Part shown: one piece after another, positions 9,684 through 18,576 of the stretch
Position numbering within the stretch: position 1 is the stretch's first letter
Layout: each line of letters starts with the position of its first letter
NCBI GenBank assembly: GCA_965661945.1
Contig: CBFIFP010000001.1
Location: 682,001 to 746,000 of the forward strand
DNA: 64,000 nucleotides
Reading direction: 5' to 3'
Source: JAJRPT01 sp965661945
Lineage (GTDB): Bacteria > Bacteroidota > Ignavibacteria > Kapaibacteriales > UBA2268
Made by a program: the position numbers and the translations under genes
The notes under the pieces: generated by a model
Databases searched by the model: none
Told to the model about the DNA's origin: nothing
What the model saw: only the letters and a program-made list of their open reading frames with translations

Positions 9684-10535
9684 TTATAACTTTTTAGAGT
9701 ATTCTTCTAAAAATTTTTGTTCAACTTTTGTTAATGAAGAAAACCCATTTTCTGTTATTTTATCTAAGATATAATTCATTCTTTCTTCATTAATATTTGG
9801 ATCGGCAGATATTAGGTTAATCTCTTCTTTTCTTCTGTTATGTTCTTTTATTACAGAAGTTGAAGCTGATATCATTTCTAATGTAGGAAGTTCATCTTCT
9901 TCAATTATATCTTCTATTTTAGGTTGTTTTTTCAAATTTTGTTTTTTCAATAAATAGACCTGTAAGTAAACAACACATGCGTTTGTGATACCAAGCCCTG
10001 CGAGTATGAAAGTATTTAAAATCTCTTGAGAGCCATACAAGTAATAATTAAATCCTTGAAAAGCTGACCAGGAAAACATAATAGCAAGTAGAGTATATTT
10101 GCTTAGGTTTAAGTTAAAATTCATAAATCTTACTTTATAATCTTTATGAAGAAGGAAATGTAAAAATAAAATAAAGAAAGATATTCCGTCTGTTCCAGAA
10201 ATTATTGAATTTGAATCAACAAGAGATATAACTACTCCATGAGATGCGATTATAAGTATATAAAATATAGGAACAATACTAAATTTATAAAAATTTTCGA
10301 GATTTGGAGATAAAAATGTAAATACAAAGGTGAATAGTAACAATGAAGCTGAACTATTATATTTAAGTGGATATGTTAATATTTTCCATATATCTTGAAT
10401 AGATTGAACTTCGCTTGTAACTAACATGAAAATAGAACCTAACTTACCATCTGAGATTAAGTCTAATAAATAAACTATCAACACAAAAAGTAATATAAAT
10501 CTCGATTTATTGTTTTTTTCTATCTTATAATTCAT
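9684..10535 (-). CDS. Rhomboid-like integral membrane protein, probable pseudoprotease
   Basis: A 283-aa membrane protein with about six hydrophobic segments in residues 12-195. WKILTYPL and the GTDG loop before a helix resemble the rhomboid fold, where active members have GxSG. Here the serine is Asp and no catalytic His is apparent, so it is likely inactive. The C-terminal tail ends ILDKITENGFSSLT followed by a Glu-rich stretch. This resembles the small domain (DUF6576-like, from memory) found at the end of Bacteroidota rhomboid proteins. Its start overlaps the nuoE stop by ATGA, so the two genes are translationally coupled. Family call is moderate; loss of activity is inference. Confidence 0.65.
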   Translation of the reverse strand: MNYKIEKNNKSRFILLFVLIVYLLDLISDGKLGSIFMLVTSEVQSIQDIWKILTYPLKYNSSASLLLFTFVFTFLSPNLENFYKFSIVPIFYILIIASHGVVISLVDSNSIISGTDGISFFILFLHFLLHKDYKVRFMNFNLNLSKYTLLAIMFSWSAFQGFNYYLYGSQEILNTFILAGLGITNACVVYLQVYLLKKQNLKKQPKIEDIIEEDELPTLEMISASTSVIKEHNRRKEEINLISADPNINEERMNYILDKITENGFSSLTKVEQKFLEEYSKKL

Positions 10536-11008
10536 TTTAGTTTTTCTAATAACTCATCTACTTGGCTAATATCAACATTTTCATAAAATTGTTCGTTTAT
10601 TGCAATCATTGGCGCGCCACCACAAGCTCCCATACATTCTACTTCCTCTAAGGAGAAATTCAAATTTTCTGTTGCTTCGTTGTGTTTTATGTTTAGTTTA
10701 TTAGAAACGTGTTCAAAAATCTCGTCACCTTTTCTAAGCATACAAGAGACATTAGTGCAAACTTGAACGTGGTTTTTGCCCATAGGTTTTTTAAAATACA
10801 TTGTGTAGAAAGTAGCGACTCCATAAACGTGAGAATACGGTAAGTCAAGTAATTCTCCAACATATTCCATTACTTCTTTTGACAACCATCCCCATTTTTT
10901 TTGAGCCATCCAAAGAATTGGCATTATTGCTGATTTGGGGTCTGGATATTTAGATTTATGACTTTCTACTGTTCTTAATTCTTCTTCATTGAAATTGATT
11001 TGACTCAT
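10532..11008 (-). CDS. nuoE: NADH-quinone oxidoreductase 24 kDa subunit (NuoE/HndA-like)
   Basis: A thioredoxin-like 2Fe-2S protein that passes electrons from the NADH/FMN subunit in complex I or related hydrogenases. Cluster ligands are visible as Cys84-x4-Cys89 (VCTNVSC) and Cys125-x3-Cys129 (ECMGAC). The N-terminal helical part has the typical YPDPKSAIMPILWMAQ. Length 158 aa is usual. It is the first gene of a two-gene unit with the rhomboid-like gene. No nuoF or nuoG is within reach, which is unusual for this subunit. The region 11009-11215 upstream is AT-rich and must hold two divergent promoters, but I see no clear element. Confidence 0.92.
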   Translation of the reverse strand: MSQINFNEEELRTVESHKSKYPDPKSAIMPILWMAQKKWGWLSKEVMEYVGELLDLPYSHVYGVATFYTMYFKKPMGKNHVQVCTNVSCMLRKGDEIFEHVSNKLNIKHNEATENLNFSLEEVECMGACGGAPMIAINEQFYENVDISQVDELLEKLK

Positions 11009-11215
11009 TATTTACCATATTTTAAAAAATTAATTTCCAAAATTACAAAATAATTCTGAATTTCTTGAATAAAATAATCAACTATAATTGATAATTATCA
11101 GTATTAACGAAATTGAAAAGATTTTATTTATAATATTTTAAAATTGTGTAAAATCAATATATTTTTTTAGTTTTTAAATGGAGACTTTTCAATTAGCACA
11201 TTATTAAAGGAAATA

Positions 11216-11908
11216 ATGAAAAAAATATTATCTTTTATATTTTTATTAGCGATTTTAGCTTCTTGCTCAACAATATCTTATTCTCCTAAAATAACTTTAG
11301 ATGTTAGTCCAAAAACTATTGAAAAAAAGGTTCAAATTGATAGATTTGAAGATTTAACTGATTATAAATCGCGAAAGAATCCTTTAATGGGGGTTAATTT
11401 AATCAATTCTAAATCTTTAGTTGGTGAATTAGATTTGGAAATAACAAATTTGCTTATTTCTGATTTTCAAGTAAATCAAGTGTTCAAAGAAGCAAATAGA
11501 AAAATAGATTCACCTGATTACATTCTTAGGGGAAAGATTCTGAAATATAGTTCTGTAGCAAAACCAAATGCGTTTTCATATTTTGCATCAACAGGAGGAT
11601 TAGTTTTATATTTCTTTGGCTTTGGAGCCTTTGAGGCAACAGGGAATACTGCCTATTTAGCGTTTGGTATTCCTTTTGTTCTTCCATTTTTTGGTGTTCC
11701 TGTAAATGTTAATGAAGTAGAAATTGAACTTGAAATAGATGTTTATGATTCTAAAGATATTTTAATAAAAAAATATAAGGTGGGAAAGGGTTATAGAGAA
11801 TCTTATACTATTTATAATAATAATATTTTAGCACTTCAAAGTCAGACAAACAAAACATTATCTGCTGTTATTCAGGAATTACGAAATAAAATTTTAGCTG
11901 ATTTCTAA
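11216..11908 (+). CDS. Putative lipoprotein of unknown function
   Basis: Begins with a lipoprotein signal peptide: Lys-rich start, hydrophobic core, lipobox LASC with Cys17 as the lipidation site. Residues 18-105 are soluble and mixed alpha/beta in character. Residues about 107-150 are rich in Gly, Phe and Ala and could be a membrane hairpin. The C-terminal part has alternating charged strands. I do not recognise a family. AAAGGAAATA precedes the ATG and supports this start. It is followed 29 bases later by a small membrane protein gene on the same strand. Confidence 0.75.
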   Translation: MKKILSFIFLLAILASCSTISYSPKITLDVSPKTIEKKVQIDRFEDLTDYKSRKNPLMGVNLINSKSLVGELDLEITNLLISDFQVNQVFKEANRKIDSPDYILRGKILKYSSVAKPNAFSYFASTGGLVLYFFGFGAFEATGNTAYLAFGIPFVLPFFGVPVNVNEVEIELEIDVYDSKDILIKKYKVGKGYRESYTIYNNNILALQSQTNKTLSAVIQELRNKILADF

Positions 11909-11937
11909 TTGGCTTGATTTTTGGTCTATATTTATTT

Positions 11938-12378
11938 ATGAGGGAATTTTACAAAAAGTATTTTCATATTGAAGATAAAAAACCACGAAAAATTAGATTT
12001 TTTTTTCTGATTTTATTTACTAACGTGGTTATAATTTATTTTATTTTAAATAAGAAATTACCTGATTCAGAGCAGATAGATATTGAGTTAAAAAGTAGTA
12101 AATTAACTACAACATTATCAAAATTACCTTTGAGTGATAGAATGGAAATGTTGGGTAATTTAGATGAGTTGGAGTATATTGTGCAAGCAGATGTAATAAA
12201 TAAAAGTCAGAGTAATACTTTTTTATTTGAGGCATTTATAATCTTTGGAGATTCTATTATATCCCAACAAAAAACATTTTCATTAGATAGTAATAAGTTA
12301 GAAGATATAGAGATTATATTTCCTAAAATGAAGAAAATTCAAGGTAAAAGGTCTTACAAAATTGGAGTTGTTAAATAG
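11938..12378 (+). CDS. Small single-pass membrane protein of unknown function
   Basis: A 146-aa protein with a basic N-terminus, one transmembrane segment at about residues 20-40, and an extracytoplasmic domain of about 100 residues that I do not recognise. The ATG at 11938 is preferred over a TTG at 11914 because the shorter form starts cleanly before the basic segment. It probably shares a transcript with the lipoprotein upstream. Its 3' end overlaps the convergent GH13 gene by 8 bases. Confidence 0.6.
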   Translation: MREFYKKYFHIEDKKPRKIRFFFLILFTNVVIIYFILNKKLPDSEQIDIELKSSKLTTTLSKLPLSDRMEMLGNLDELEYIVQADVINKSQSNTFLFEAFIIFGDSIISQQKTFSLDSNKLEDIEIIFPKMKKIQGKRSYKIGVVK

Positions 12379-14218
12379 CTTTCTCCCCCACTACCAAAAA
12401 TCCATAATTTTTAAATATTACTTTTTCATTTTCAAAATCAATGTTATTTGAAAATAATATTTCATTTTTATTATTAACTATAATATTATCAACTTTTTCA
12501 GATGAATGATTGAAAATAATAGTGTAATTCTTTATGTTAGTTTTTAAGGTTAATTCATAAGTGTAGTTTTGTAAATCTTTTATTGTGATTTCTCTTTCAT
12601 CTTCTAAATTAAACAGAGTGTTTACTTGTTTTATAAATGAAATTATAGACTCACCAACCCAATTGAATTTAACATTTGAAAATAATGCTAATTTATCTGA
12701 TGGAAACTCTAATATTTGCTGGTCAGTAAACTGCAAGCCGGTATTTATTGGATTACTTTCGCAAATCTCAAATCCAGAATGTATATACTTTTCAGAAGGT
12801 AAAAAATGATATATTATAAAAATCATTTTAAGATAATTTATATCATTAATTCTCATTAATGCTCTTGGCGTGTTGTGGTTTTCAGAAGTTCCAAAGAAAT
12901 TTATTGGAATATCTTTATTTTCTATTCGTTTAATTAATTCAAAAAGTTTTACGGGCAGGTGAGAGTCAAATATCGCATACCCCAATGTAGATGAGTATGT
13001 CTTAGCTGATTCTTCGGATAAGTTAAAACTCTCTTCCCAAAAAATAAAGTTATTTTTTCGTGTCTTTGCTTTTTTAATAATTTCTTCCAACAATTCTTCG
13101 GGCAAAGAATGTCCCATATCTATCATTGCACCGTCAATATCAAACTCATCTATATAGTATGGAATTATATTGCTCAAATAGTCCCAAAGGTCTTGTTGTT
13201 TATTTTTAGTTTGAGCTAACCTATAATCATACATTCTTACTGTGTTGTATGCTATATAGTTAAAATCTTTATTATCATGGTATAACTTAAAATAAGTAAC
13301 ATCGTTCCATGCTGGTTGATTATCGTCTGGAGGCCAGTCTGCAAAAGCAGGTGCAATCTTGACTTCATTTGATTTTTTGGGTTTTGGTAAATGTTCTAAT
13401 AGCCCAATTATCTTATATTCTACTCTTGCAACTTTATATGGTGTTTTTGTGAATTGATTTCTATATTTTTCATCTGGTTGAATTAAATTTCTATAATCTT
13501 TTTCATTAATTTGTTCTTTGATTTTTTTGAGTTGTTTGTCCGAAAATTTGGGAGAAGTATATCCCCAACCCTTACCATCTGATATTTTTATGGAATTTTT
13601 AATCCAGTAAAACCAATTCGGGTTTGTTAGAGTTAAGTCAGAATCAATACTTGCAATTCTGAAAACAAATTCTTGAATTATCTTAATGTTGCATAGATGA
13701 CACGCTTCAATGAATGCTTTATATTGGTCTTCGATAGTCAAATCTGATAGTATTTTTTCACCAAGATTTTCATCTAATTTATAATGATTTCTAATTGCGT
13801 AAGGTGAACCCAAAGTGCCTTTTTTACCATCAATACCATTTGAGTTTACTGGTAGAATATGGATTTTACTAATACCAATTGAAGTTAAGTATGGTAAAAA
13901 TGCAATTGCTTTTAAAAATGTCCCTAGTTCACTAAATAGTTCTCTATCGAAACTCTTTTGATTAATATTAAACTTATGCTCGAAAGATAAAGTTGCTCTG
14001 ATAAACATATTATAGGTATAATTACCTTTAGAACAATACTTTTTGTTAATAATATCTTGCAAGATAGATAGATAATGGTCGAATGGATTTACTTCTACAG
14101 TTCCACTGATATCGCATTCACTGAGCCAACAATTTGGAATAAAATAGGTTATAGTTTTATTCTTGTATTCTTGTTTTTTAAGAGATAGAATTTCTAATAT
14201 TTTTTGAAGATTTTTCAA
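12371..14218 (-). CDS. GH13 (alpha-amylase superfamily) alpha-glucan-active enzyme
   Basis: A 615-aa cytoplasmic protein (no signal peptide) related to glycoside hydrolase family 13. Supporting motifs are the HILPVNSNG and GSPYAIRNHY barrel region, FDIDGAMIDMGH with the putative nucleophile Asp, FWEES with the putative acid Glu, and GTSENHNTPRA as the fourth region. The EFVFRIASIDSD stretch and overall layout recall maltosyltransferase-type members, but this is from memory. Two departures from the family are clear: the normally invariant Arg two residues before the nucleophile is Met, and region IV has His-Asn rather than His-Asp. A GH57 branching enzyme lies at 20.6 kb, fitting alpha-glucan storage. 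It overlaps the convergent gene at its 3' end. Confidence 0.72.
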   Translation of the reverse strand: MKNLQKILEILSLKKQEYKNKTITYFIPNCWLSECDISGTVEVNPFDHYLSILQDIINKKYCSKGNYTYNMFIRATLSFEHKFNINQKSFDRELFSELGTFLKAIAFLPYLTSIGISKIHILPVNSNGIDGKKGTLGSPYAIRNHYKLDENLGEKILSDLTIEDQYKAFIEACHLCNIKIIQEFVFRIASIDSDLTLTNPNWFYWIKNSIKISDGKGWGYTSPKFSDKQLKKIKEQINEKDYRNLIQPDEKYRNQFTKTPYKVARVEYKIIGLLEHLPKPKKSNEVKIAPAFADWPPDDNQPAWNDVTYFKLYHDNKDFNYIAYNTVRMYDYRLAQTKNKQQDLWDYLSNIIPYYIDEFDIDGAMIDMGHSLPEELLEEIIKKAKTRKNNFIFWEESFNLSEESAKTYSSTLGYAIFDSHLPVKLFELIKRIENKDIPINFFGTSENHNTPRALMRINDINYLKMIFIIYHFLPSEKYIHSGFEICESNPINTGLQFTDQQILEFPSDKLALFSNVKFNWVGESIISFIKQVNTLFNLEDEREITIKDLQNYTYELTLKTNIKNYTIIFNHSSEKVDNIIVNNKNEILFSNNIDFENEKVIFKNYGFLVVGEKAI

Positions 14219-14273
14219 GCTATTTATGAATTAATGAAAATTCAAAAATACGAAATATAATTTATGGGAGAGT

Positions 14274-14672
14274 TTAAATTTTATTGTTGTGGATTATTTT
14301 TTTGTTCATTCCACAGCAATCTGCTAGTTCTTTTTTGAGAATTAATTTTTCTTCGTCGGTCATTTTTTTTAAATTTTCTACTATTTTTGCAGACTTTGCA
14401 GGATTTTGTAGTTTTAACATTAATGAATTTGTAATTCCAGTTTTAGAAATTCCAAACCTAATTCCAAATACAAATACATATAGGAACGCAATAATACCAG
14501 CTGATTCTAAATAATTTAGGCAGGGTATTTCATATCTGTCTAATATTGTTAGATTACAAATATTTGCAAATACAATAGAAGAAAAAAGCAGTAGCCCACC
14601 TGTAAAAACAATAAAGAATACAGAGCGGGCAATACCACTATTAAATATTTCAAAAAGTTTTGATTTAAACAT
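14274..14672 (-). CDS. Small membrane protein downstream of sigma factor
   Basis: A protein of 132 aa from the ATG at 14672, with two transmembrane segments at about residues 15-40 and 55-75. A basic cytoplasmic tail follows (LQNPAKSAKIVENLKKM) with a DCCGM near the C-terminus. It starts 5 bases after the sigma factor stop, so co-expression is likely. That position is typical for an anti-sigma factor, but it lacks a recognisable zinc-binding anti-sigma domain, so this role is only a guess. A TTG at 14681 would give a 4-base overlap instead. Confidence 0.6.
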   Translation of the reverse strand: MFKSKLFEIFNSGIARSVFFIVFTGGLLLFSSIVFANICNLTILDRYEIPCLNYLESAGIIAFLYVFVFGIRFGISKTGITNSLMLKLQNPAKSAKIVENLKKMTDEEKLILKKELADCCGMNKKIIHNNKI

Positions 14673-14677
14673 AAAAA

Positions 14678-15235
14678 TCAACTTACATTAAGAGAATCAT
14701 AAAGTTCTTTTAAATGACTTCTCAGGTGTAAAACTGCATATCTTTTTCTTGCTAACAATGTATTTATATTTATTCCTGTCATCTTGGACATCTCACGGAA
14801 GGAAATACCTTCAAACTCATTACGAATAAATACATCTCTTTGCTCATTAGGTAATGTAGATAAGCCCTCTTGAACAGCATCCCATATAGTTTTACGAATA
14901 AGACTATTTTCTGGGCTGGTGCTTATATCGCCTAAAAAATTCTCAAAGCTATCCATACCATCTTCAATCTGACCAGGAGTCTGCAACTCTGAGAAAGTCT
15001 CAGCTCTTTTTTTACGATATGTATCAATAATTCTATTACGGACAGCAGTGAATACCCAAGAAGCGATATTCTCTATTGGTTTTTGTACATTTCTAGATGC
15101 CGCAAGGACATTGGTAAATACATCTTGTAGAATATCTTCTGCTTCTTCTTGACTTCTTACGCGCTGCCTAATGAATCCTAAGAACTTTTTTCTATCATTT
15201 TTAAAAAGTTCTTCAATCTGGAATGCTAAGTCCAT
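14678..15235 (-). CDS. RNA polymerase sigma-70 family factor (ECF type)
   Basis: A 185-aa sigma factor. Region 2 is at about residues 15-85 (RSQEEAEDILQDVFTNVL, then WVFTAVRNRIIDTYRKKRAE). An acidic linker follows, then region 4 at about 115-180 (LPNEQRDVFIRNEFEGISFREM and a helix-turn-helix). There are no regions 1 or 3, as in ECF sigma factors. The start is the ATG at 15235, because an exceptionally strong AGGAGG lies 7 bases upstream; a longer frame to 15289 has a low-complexity Asn/Lys N-terminus and no such site. The downstream membrane protein gene is the likely partner. Confidence 0.9.
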   Translation of the reverse strand: MDLAFQIEELFKNDRKKFLGFIRQRVRSQEEAEDILQDVFTNVLAASRNVQKPIENIASWVFTAVRNRIIDTYRKKRAETFSELQTPGQIEDGMDSFENFLGDISTSPENSLIRKTIWDAVQEGLSTLPNEQRDVFIRNEFEGISFREMSKMTGININTLLARKRYAVLHLRSHLKELYDSLNVS

Positions 15236-15627
15236 ATTAGTACCTCCTGCATTACTTTTATTATTATTTTTCGTGTTCGTGTTTTTCACTTATATAAAAG
15301 ACACATCAATTGATAAAAAGTTACAAAATATTTTAAAAAAAATGTTTTTCTAATAATTTTCTAATTTATATTACGAAAATATGAAAGAAAAGTTAATATA
15401 ACAACTATTTTTTTTAACACTGACATAATGTCATAAAAAAATTTTTGTAATCGCTTTTGTAAGAAATTACAATATTATGCCAATAATGTTTCAAAAGTTG
15501 TTTCGGAAAAATGTGATTTTTCTTTAGAATATATAACTTATTTAACTTAGAAATTTTATTAATGGTTGTGATTTCGGTATTGAAGTATTTTTTTACTTAA
15601 AATTCTTGTAAAGAATATAAATATTAT

Positions 15628-15861
15628 TTACAAAGTAATATTAAGAGATTTGCCGAGATGGTCTCTCACTTCATATTCCTTTTGTGATATTCTTCTAGTT
15701 GTTGTAAACGTTTCACTTGGTGGATTTATTGCAACTCAGTATGAAATATTTTCTGGTTTTCAAGTTACGAGATGTCTCTGCACCGTCAAGCCGTAGAGTT
15801 AGTTTTCTGCCCCGGAATGGACTTTTGTTGATGGTAATTCAACTGATTGGTTGGTGGCAAA
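15628..15861 (-). pseudogene. Decayed RHS-repeat core remnant
   Basis: Within a 644-base gap (15236-15879), the part from about 15640 to 15860 is clearly richer in G+C than its flanks. On the minus strand one frame reads through several stops: ATNQSVELPSTKVHSGAEN, stop, LYGLTVQRHLVT, stop, KPENISY, stop, then VAINPPSETFTTTRRISQ followed directly by KEYEVRDHLGKSLNI. The KEYEVRDHLG part matches the hallmark YELxDHLGNV of Bacteroidota RHS-associated core proteins. I read it as a degenerate, possibly transferred RHS fragment. The rest of the gap, 15300-15625, is AT-rich without visible features. Confidence 0.45.
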
Positions 15862-15879
15862 CTATTGTTATATTAAATG

Positions 15880-16602
15880 CTAATAACAATCTGTATAACC
15901 ACCATCAACATTAATGTGCTGACCTGTTATATAATTAGATGAAGTAGCGAAAAAATAGACTGCATCAAATATGTCTTTTACATTTCCGTATCTATTAATT
16001 GGTATTTTAGTTAAAGCAATTGGCTTTATATCAGTTTCATTATCTTCTTCTAAAATGATAAAACCCGGGTTGACTGCATTAACTGTAATATTTGGAGCGA
16101 GTTCTCTTGCAAGTGCTTTATTCAACTGGATAGAAGATGCTTTTGAAATGTTATAAGCAATTCTATTATCCCAAATCTGCAACCCACCAATTGAGATAAT
16201 ATTTATAATTTTTGAGTTTGGCTTTGCATATTTTGCAAATACTTTTGATGTATGAATTAATGAGAAAGTATTTAAAGAAAAGACATTGTTAAGTAATTTA
16301 GTATCAATATTTTCCAGTTTTGTTTTTGGAGGGAATACTCCTGCGTTATTAATCAAAACATCTGCAACTCCAAATTCCTCAAAGCATTGTTTAAAAGTTT
16401 CTTCCACTTCAATTTCATTTGTCAAATCTGCTTTAAAAATATAGCAGTTATAACCAGATTCCTTAATTTCATTATACAAATTATACGCAGATTCTTTGGA
16501 AATATTATAATGTATTATAACTTCCCAAGAATTTTTTTTAAACAATTTTACAAGTTCTTTGCCAATTCTTCGTCCTGAACCTGTGATTAATACTTTTTTC
16601 AT
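15880..16602 (-). CDS. Short-chain dehydrogenase/reductase (pteridine reductase-like)
   Basis: A 240-aa NAD(P)H-dependent oxidoreductase. The N-terminal cofactor motif TGSGRRIG (residues 7-14) has the RIG ending seen in pteridine/dihydromonapterin reductases of the FolM/PTR1 type. NNAGVF, the catalytic YNISK tyrosine-lysine pair and the closing DGGYTD are all present. Substrate is not certain; a biopterin or dihydrofolate-type reduction is possible, as is a 3-oxoacyl or sugar substrate. Its start is only 15 bases from the divergent subtilase start. A short inverted repeat (ATTGTTAT/ATAACAAT) spans the 3' end. Confidence 0.82.
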   Translation of the reverse strand: MKKVLITGSGRRIGKELVKLFKKNSWEVIIHYNISKESAYNLYNEIKESGYNCYIFKADLTNEIEVEETFKQCFEEFGVADVLINNAGVFPPKTKLENIDTKLLNNVFSLNTFSLIHTSKVFAKYAKPNSKIINIISIGGLQIWDNRIAYNISKASSIQLNKALARELAPNITVNAVNPGFIILEEDNETDIKPIALTKIPINRYGNVKDIFDAVYFFATSSNYITGQHINVDGGYTDCY

Positions 16603-16617
16603 AAAAAAATAATTAAA

Positions 16618-18576
16618 ATGATAATAATTTTACTTTTAATATTTACAAATTTAGCAAGTTCTGATGAATATTTCAGAGTTTTTTATAAAGAAAAAGATAC
16701 TTTAAACTTTGTGCAGGGCAATTCTTATTATGAAGAAACTTTGAAATTATTTAATGAGAGAGCAATTAAACGCAGAAATCTTCATCAAAAAAATATTACA
16801 ATTGAAGATGCAATTATCAATCCCGAATATATTTCTATACTACAATCTTATGACTTAGACATAGTTAGCTCTTCTCGTTGGTTTAATTATACTTTAATTA
16901 AAGCAAATGAAGATGTAATTTCTGAATTAGAAAAGAATGATTTTATAAAAAATATAACAAGAACTACAACTAAATTTAAAAGCCAAAGTTTATTTGAAAT
17001 AAATTATACTGAAGAAATTTTAGATAAAAATAGATATGGTCGTTCTTTACCTCATTCTAATATGCTTAACGTGGATTTTTTTCACTCAATGGGATTTAAT
17101 GGTGATTCAGTAGTTGTTGGATATTTAGATACTGGTTATAAATTGAATCCGGAGATATTTGATTCAACTCAGTTGCATGCTCAGTATGATTTTGTATATA
17201 ATGATAATGAGACAGCTAACCAAGAAATAGACCCAAAATTTCAAGATTTTCATGGTACAGCAGTTTTATCAACTGTAAGCGCTTACTATCAAGACTCTTT
17301 AATTGGTATTGCCAGCGAGTCAAAATATATTTTGTCAAAAACTGAAGATATTCGCTCTGAAACAAATATCGAAGAAGATTTTTATCTTTTTGGAGTTGAA
17401 TGGATGGAAAGCCAAGGAGCAGAAATACTAAATTCTTCTTTGGGTTATGTTAGTTTTGATTCTTTACAGTTTTCATATAATTATAATAATTTAGATGGAA
17501 ATACTACTTTAGTAAGTCAGTCAGTTAATAAAGCAGTTGATAAAGGTATTTTGTTTTTTACATCAATGGGTAACAATGGAGGTTCTGAAAAAACTTTGAC
17601 TTCACCTTCTGATGCTGATTCGGTTATAGCAATAGGTGCTCTGGCTTCTGATGGAATTACTCTTGCTGGTTTTAGTAGTAAAGGTCCAAATGCTAAAGGA
17701 GATATTCGCCCACATTTAATGGCTCACGGGCTTAACGTTACTATCGCTACTACTGACACTACTACTTTTTTTGGAAGGAACTCTGGAACAAGTTTTTCAT
17801 CTCCAATTATGGCAGGTTGTGGAGCTATAGTTAAGGCAATATATGATATACCGAGCTATCAGATAAAGAACGCTATGATTACAACCGCTAATAATTATGA
17901 AAATCCATCAAATACTTTCGGTTATGGTAAAATAAATATGCAAACTGTTGTAGATACTTTAAGTAAAACTTATGGACCTGCAATTTCCCCATATAATGTT
18001 TTTCAAAATGGCGATTATATGAGGGTCGTATTTTATGTTTATAGTCCTTATGATGATTTTAAAGTTTTTTTGAAATATAAAAGTAGCGAAAAAGGGTTAG
18101 AAACAGAAGTTGAAATGGATTATGGAATTGAAAATTATCAATTTTATGCTGACATACCTAAGAGTTCTTTTACTGATGATGAAGTGTTTATGAATCTTGA
18201 AGTGAGATATAACTTAATAAACAAGTTTTACAGTGAAGATTTTGTTAAATTTTCTTTTGGAAATGAGATAATACGTAAGGGTGTGGATAAGTTCTCGATG
18301 CCAACGTTAGTTAATAATTTTCAAAAAGATATAAATATTTATATAGCAGATAACGAACTAATTATCGAAAATAATTTAAAAAAAGTTGAAGATTTTGAAA
18401 TAAATATTTTGGATATTACAGGAAAGTCCTTATTTTTGTATTCTATTCTACTACGGAATGGTAAAAATGTTCTAAATATACAAAGAAATTTAAACACGGG
18501 TTTATATTTAATTACTCTTAGGAGTAAATCAAATTTTATAACTCGTAAAATAATTTTAACAAATTCGGGATCGTAG
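16618..18576 (+). CDS. Secreted subtilisin-like serine protease with T9SS sorting domain
   Basis: A 652-aa S8-family peptidase exported across both membranes. A short signal peptide covers residues 1-16. The catalytic triad is Asp171 (GYLDTGY), His212 (FHGTAV) and Ser392 (GTSFSSP), in the subtilase order D-H-S, with the oxyanion Asn region near NSSLGYV. The last 75-80 residues form a type IX secretion C-terminal domain (INILDITGKSL, LNTGLYLITL, KIILT). The stop codon TAG lies inside the 5' acceptor/D region of the following tRNA-Asp, so gene and tRNA overlap by 10 bases. The divergent SDR gene begins 15 bases upstream, so the promoters must overlap or lie inside coding sequence. Confidence 0.9.
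   Translation: MIIILLLIFTNLASSDEYFRVFYKEKDTLNFVQGNSYYEETLKLFNERAIKRRNLHQKNITIEDAIINPEYISILQSYDLDIVSSSRWFNYTLIKANEDVISELEKNDFIKNITRTTTKFKSQSLFEINYTEEILDKNRYGRSLPHSNMLNVDFFHSMGFNGDSVVVGYLDTGYKLNPEIFDSTQLHAQYDFVYNDNETANQEIDPKFQDFHGTAVLSTVSAYYQDSLIGIASESKYILSKTEDIRSETNIEEDFYLFGVEWMESQGAEILNSSLGYVSFDSLQFSYNYNNLDGNTTLVSQSVNKAVDKGILFFTSMGNNGGSEKTLTSPSDADSVIAIGALASDGITLAGFSSKGPNAKGDIRPHLMAHGLNVTIATTDTTTFFGRNSGTSFSSPIMAGCGAIVKAIYDIPSYQIKNAMITTANNYENPSNTFGYGKINMQTVVDTLSKTYGPAISPYNVFQNGDYMRVVFYVYSPYDDFKVFLKYKSSEKGLETEVEMDYGIENYQFYADIPKSSFTDDEVFMNLEVRYNLINKFYSEDFVKFSFGNEIIRKGVDKFSMPTLVNNFQKDINIYIADNELIIENNLKKVEDFEINILDITGKSLFLYSILLRNGKNVLNIQRNLNTGLYLITLRSKSNFITRKIILTNSGS

Noticed and set aside
15717..15914. 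65-residue plus-strand frame in the sigma factor/SDR gap
   Set aside because: It overlaps the RHS remnant on the other strand and the SDR 3' end, with no protein-like features.
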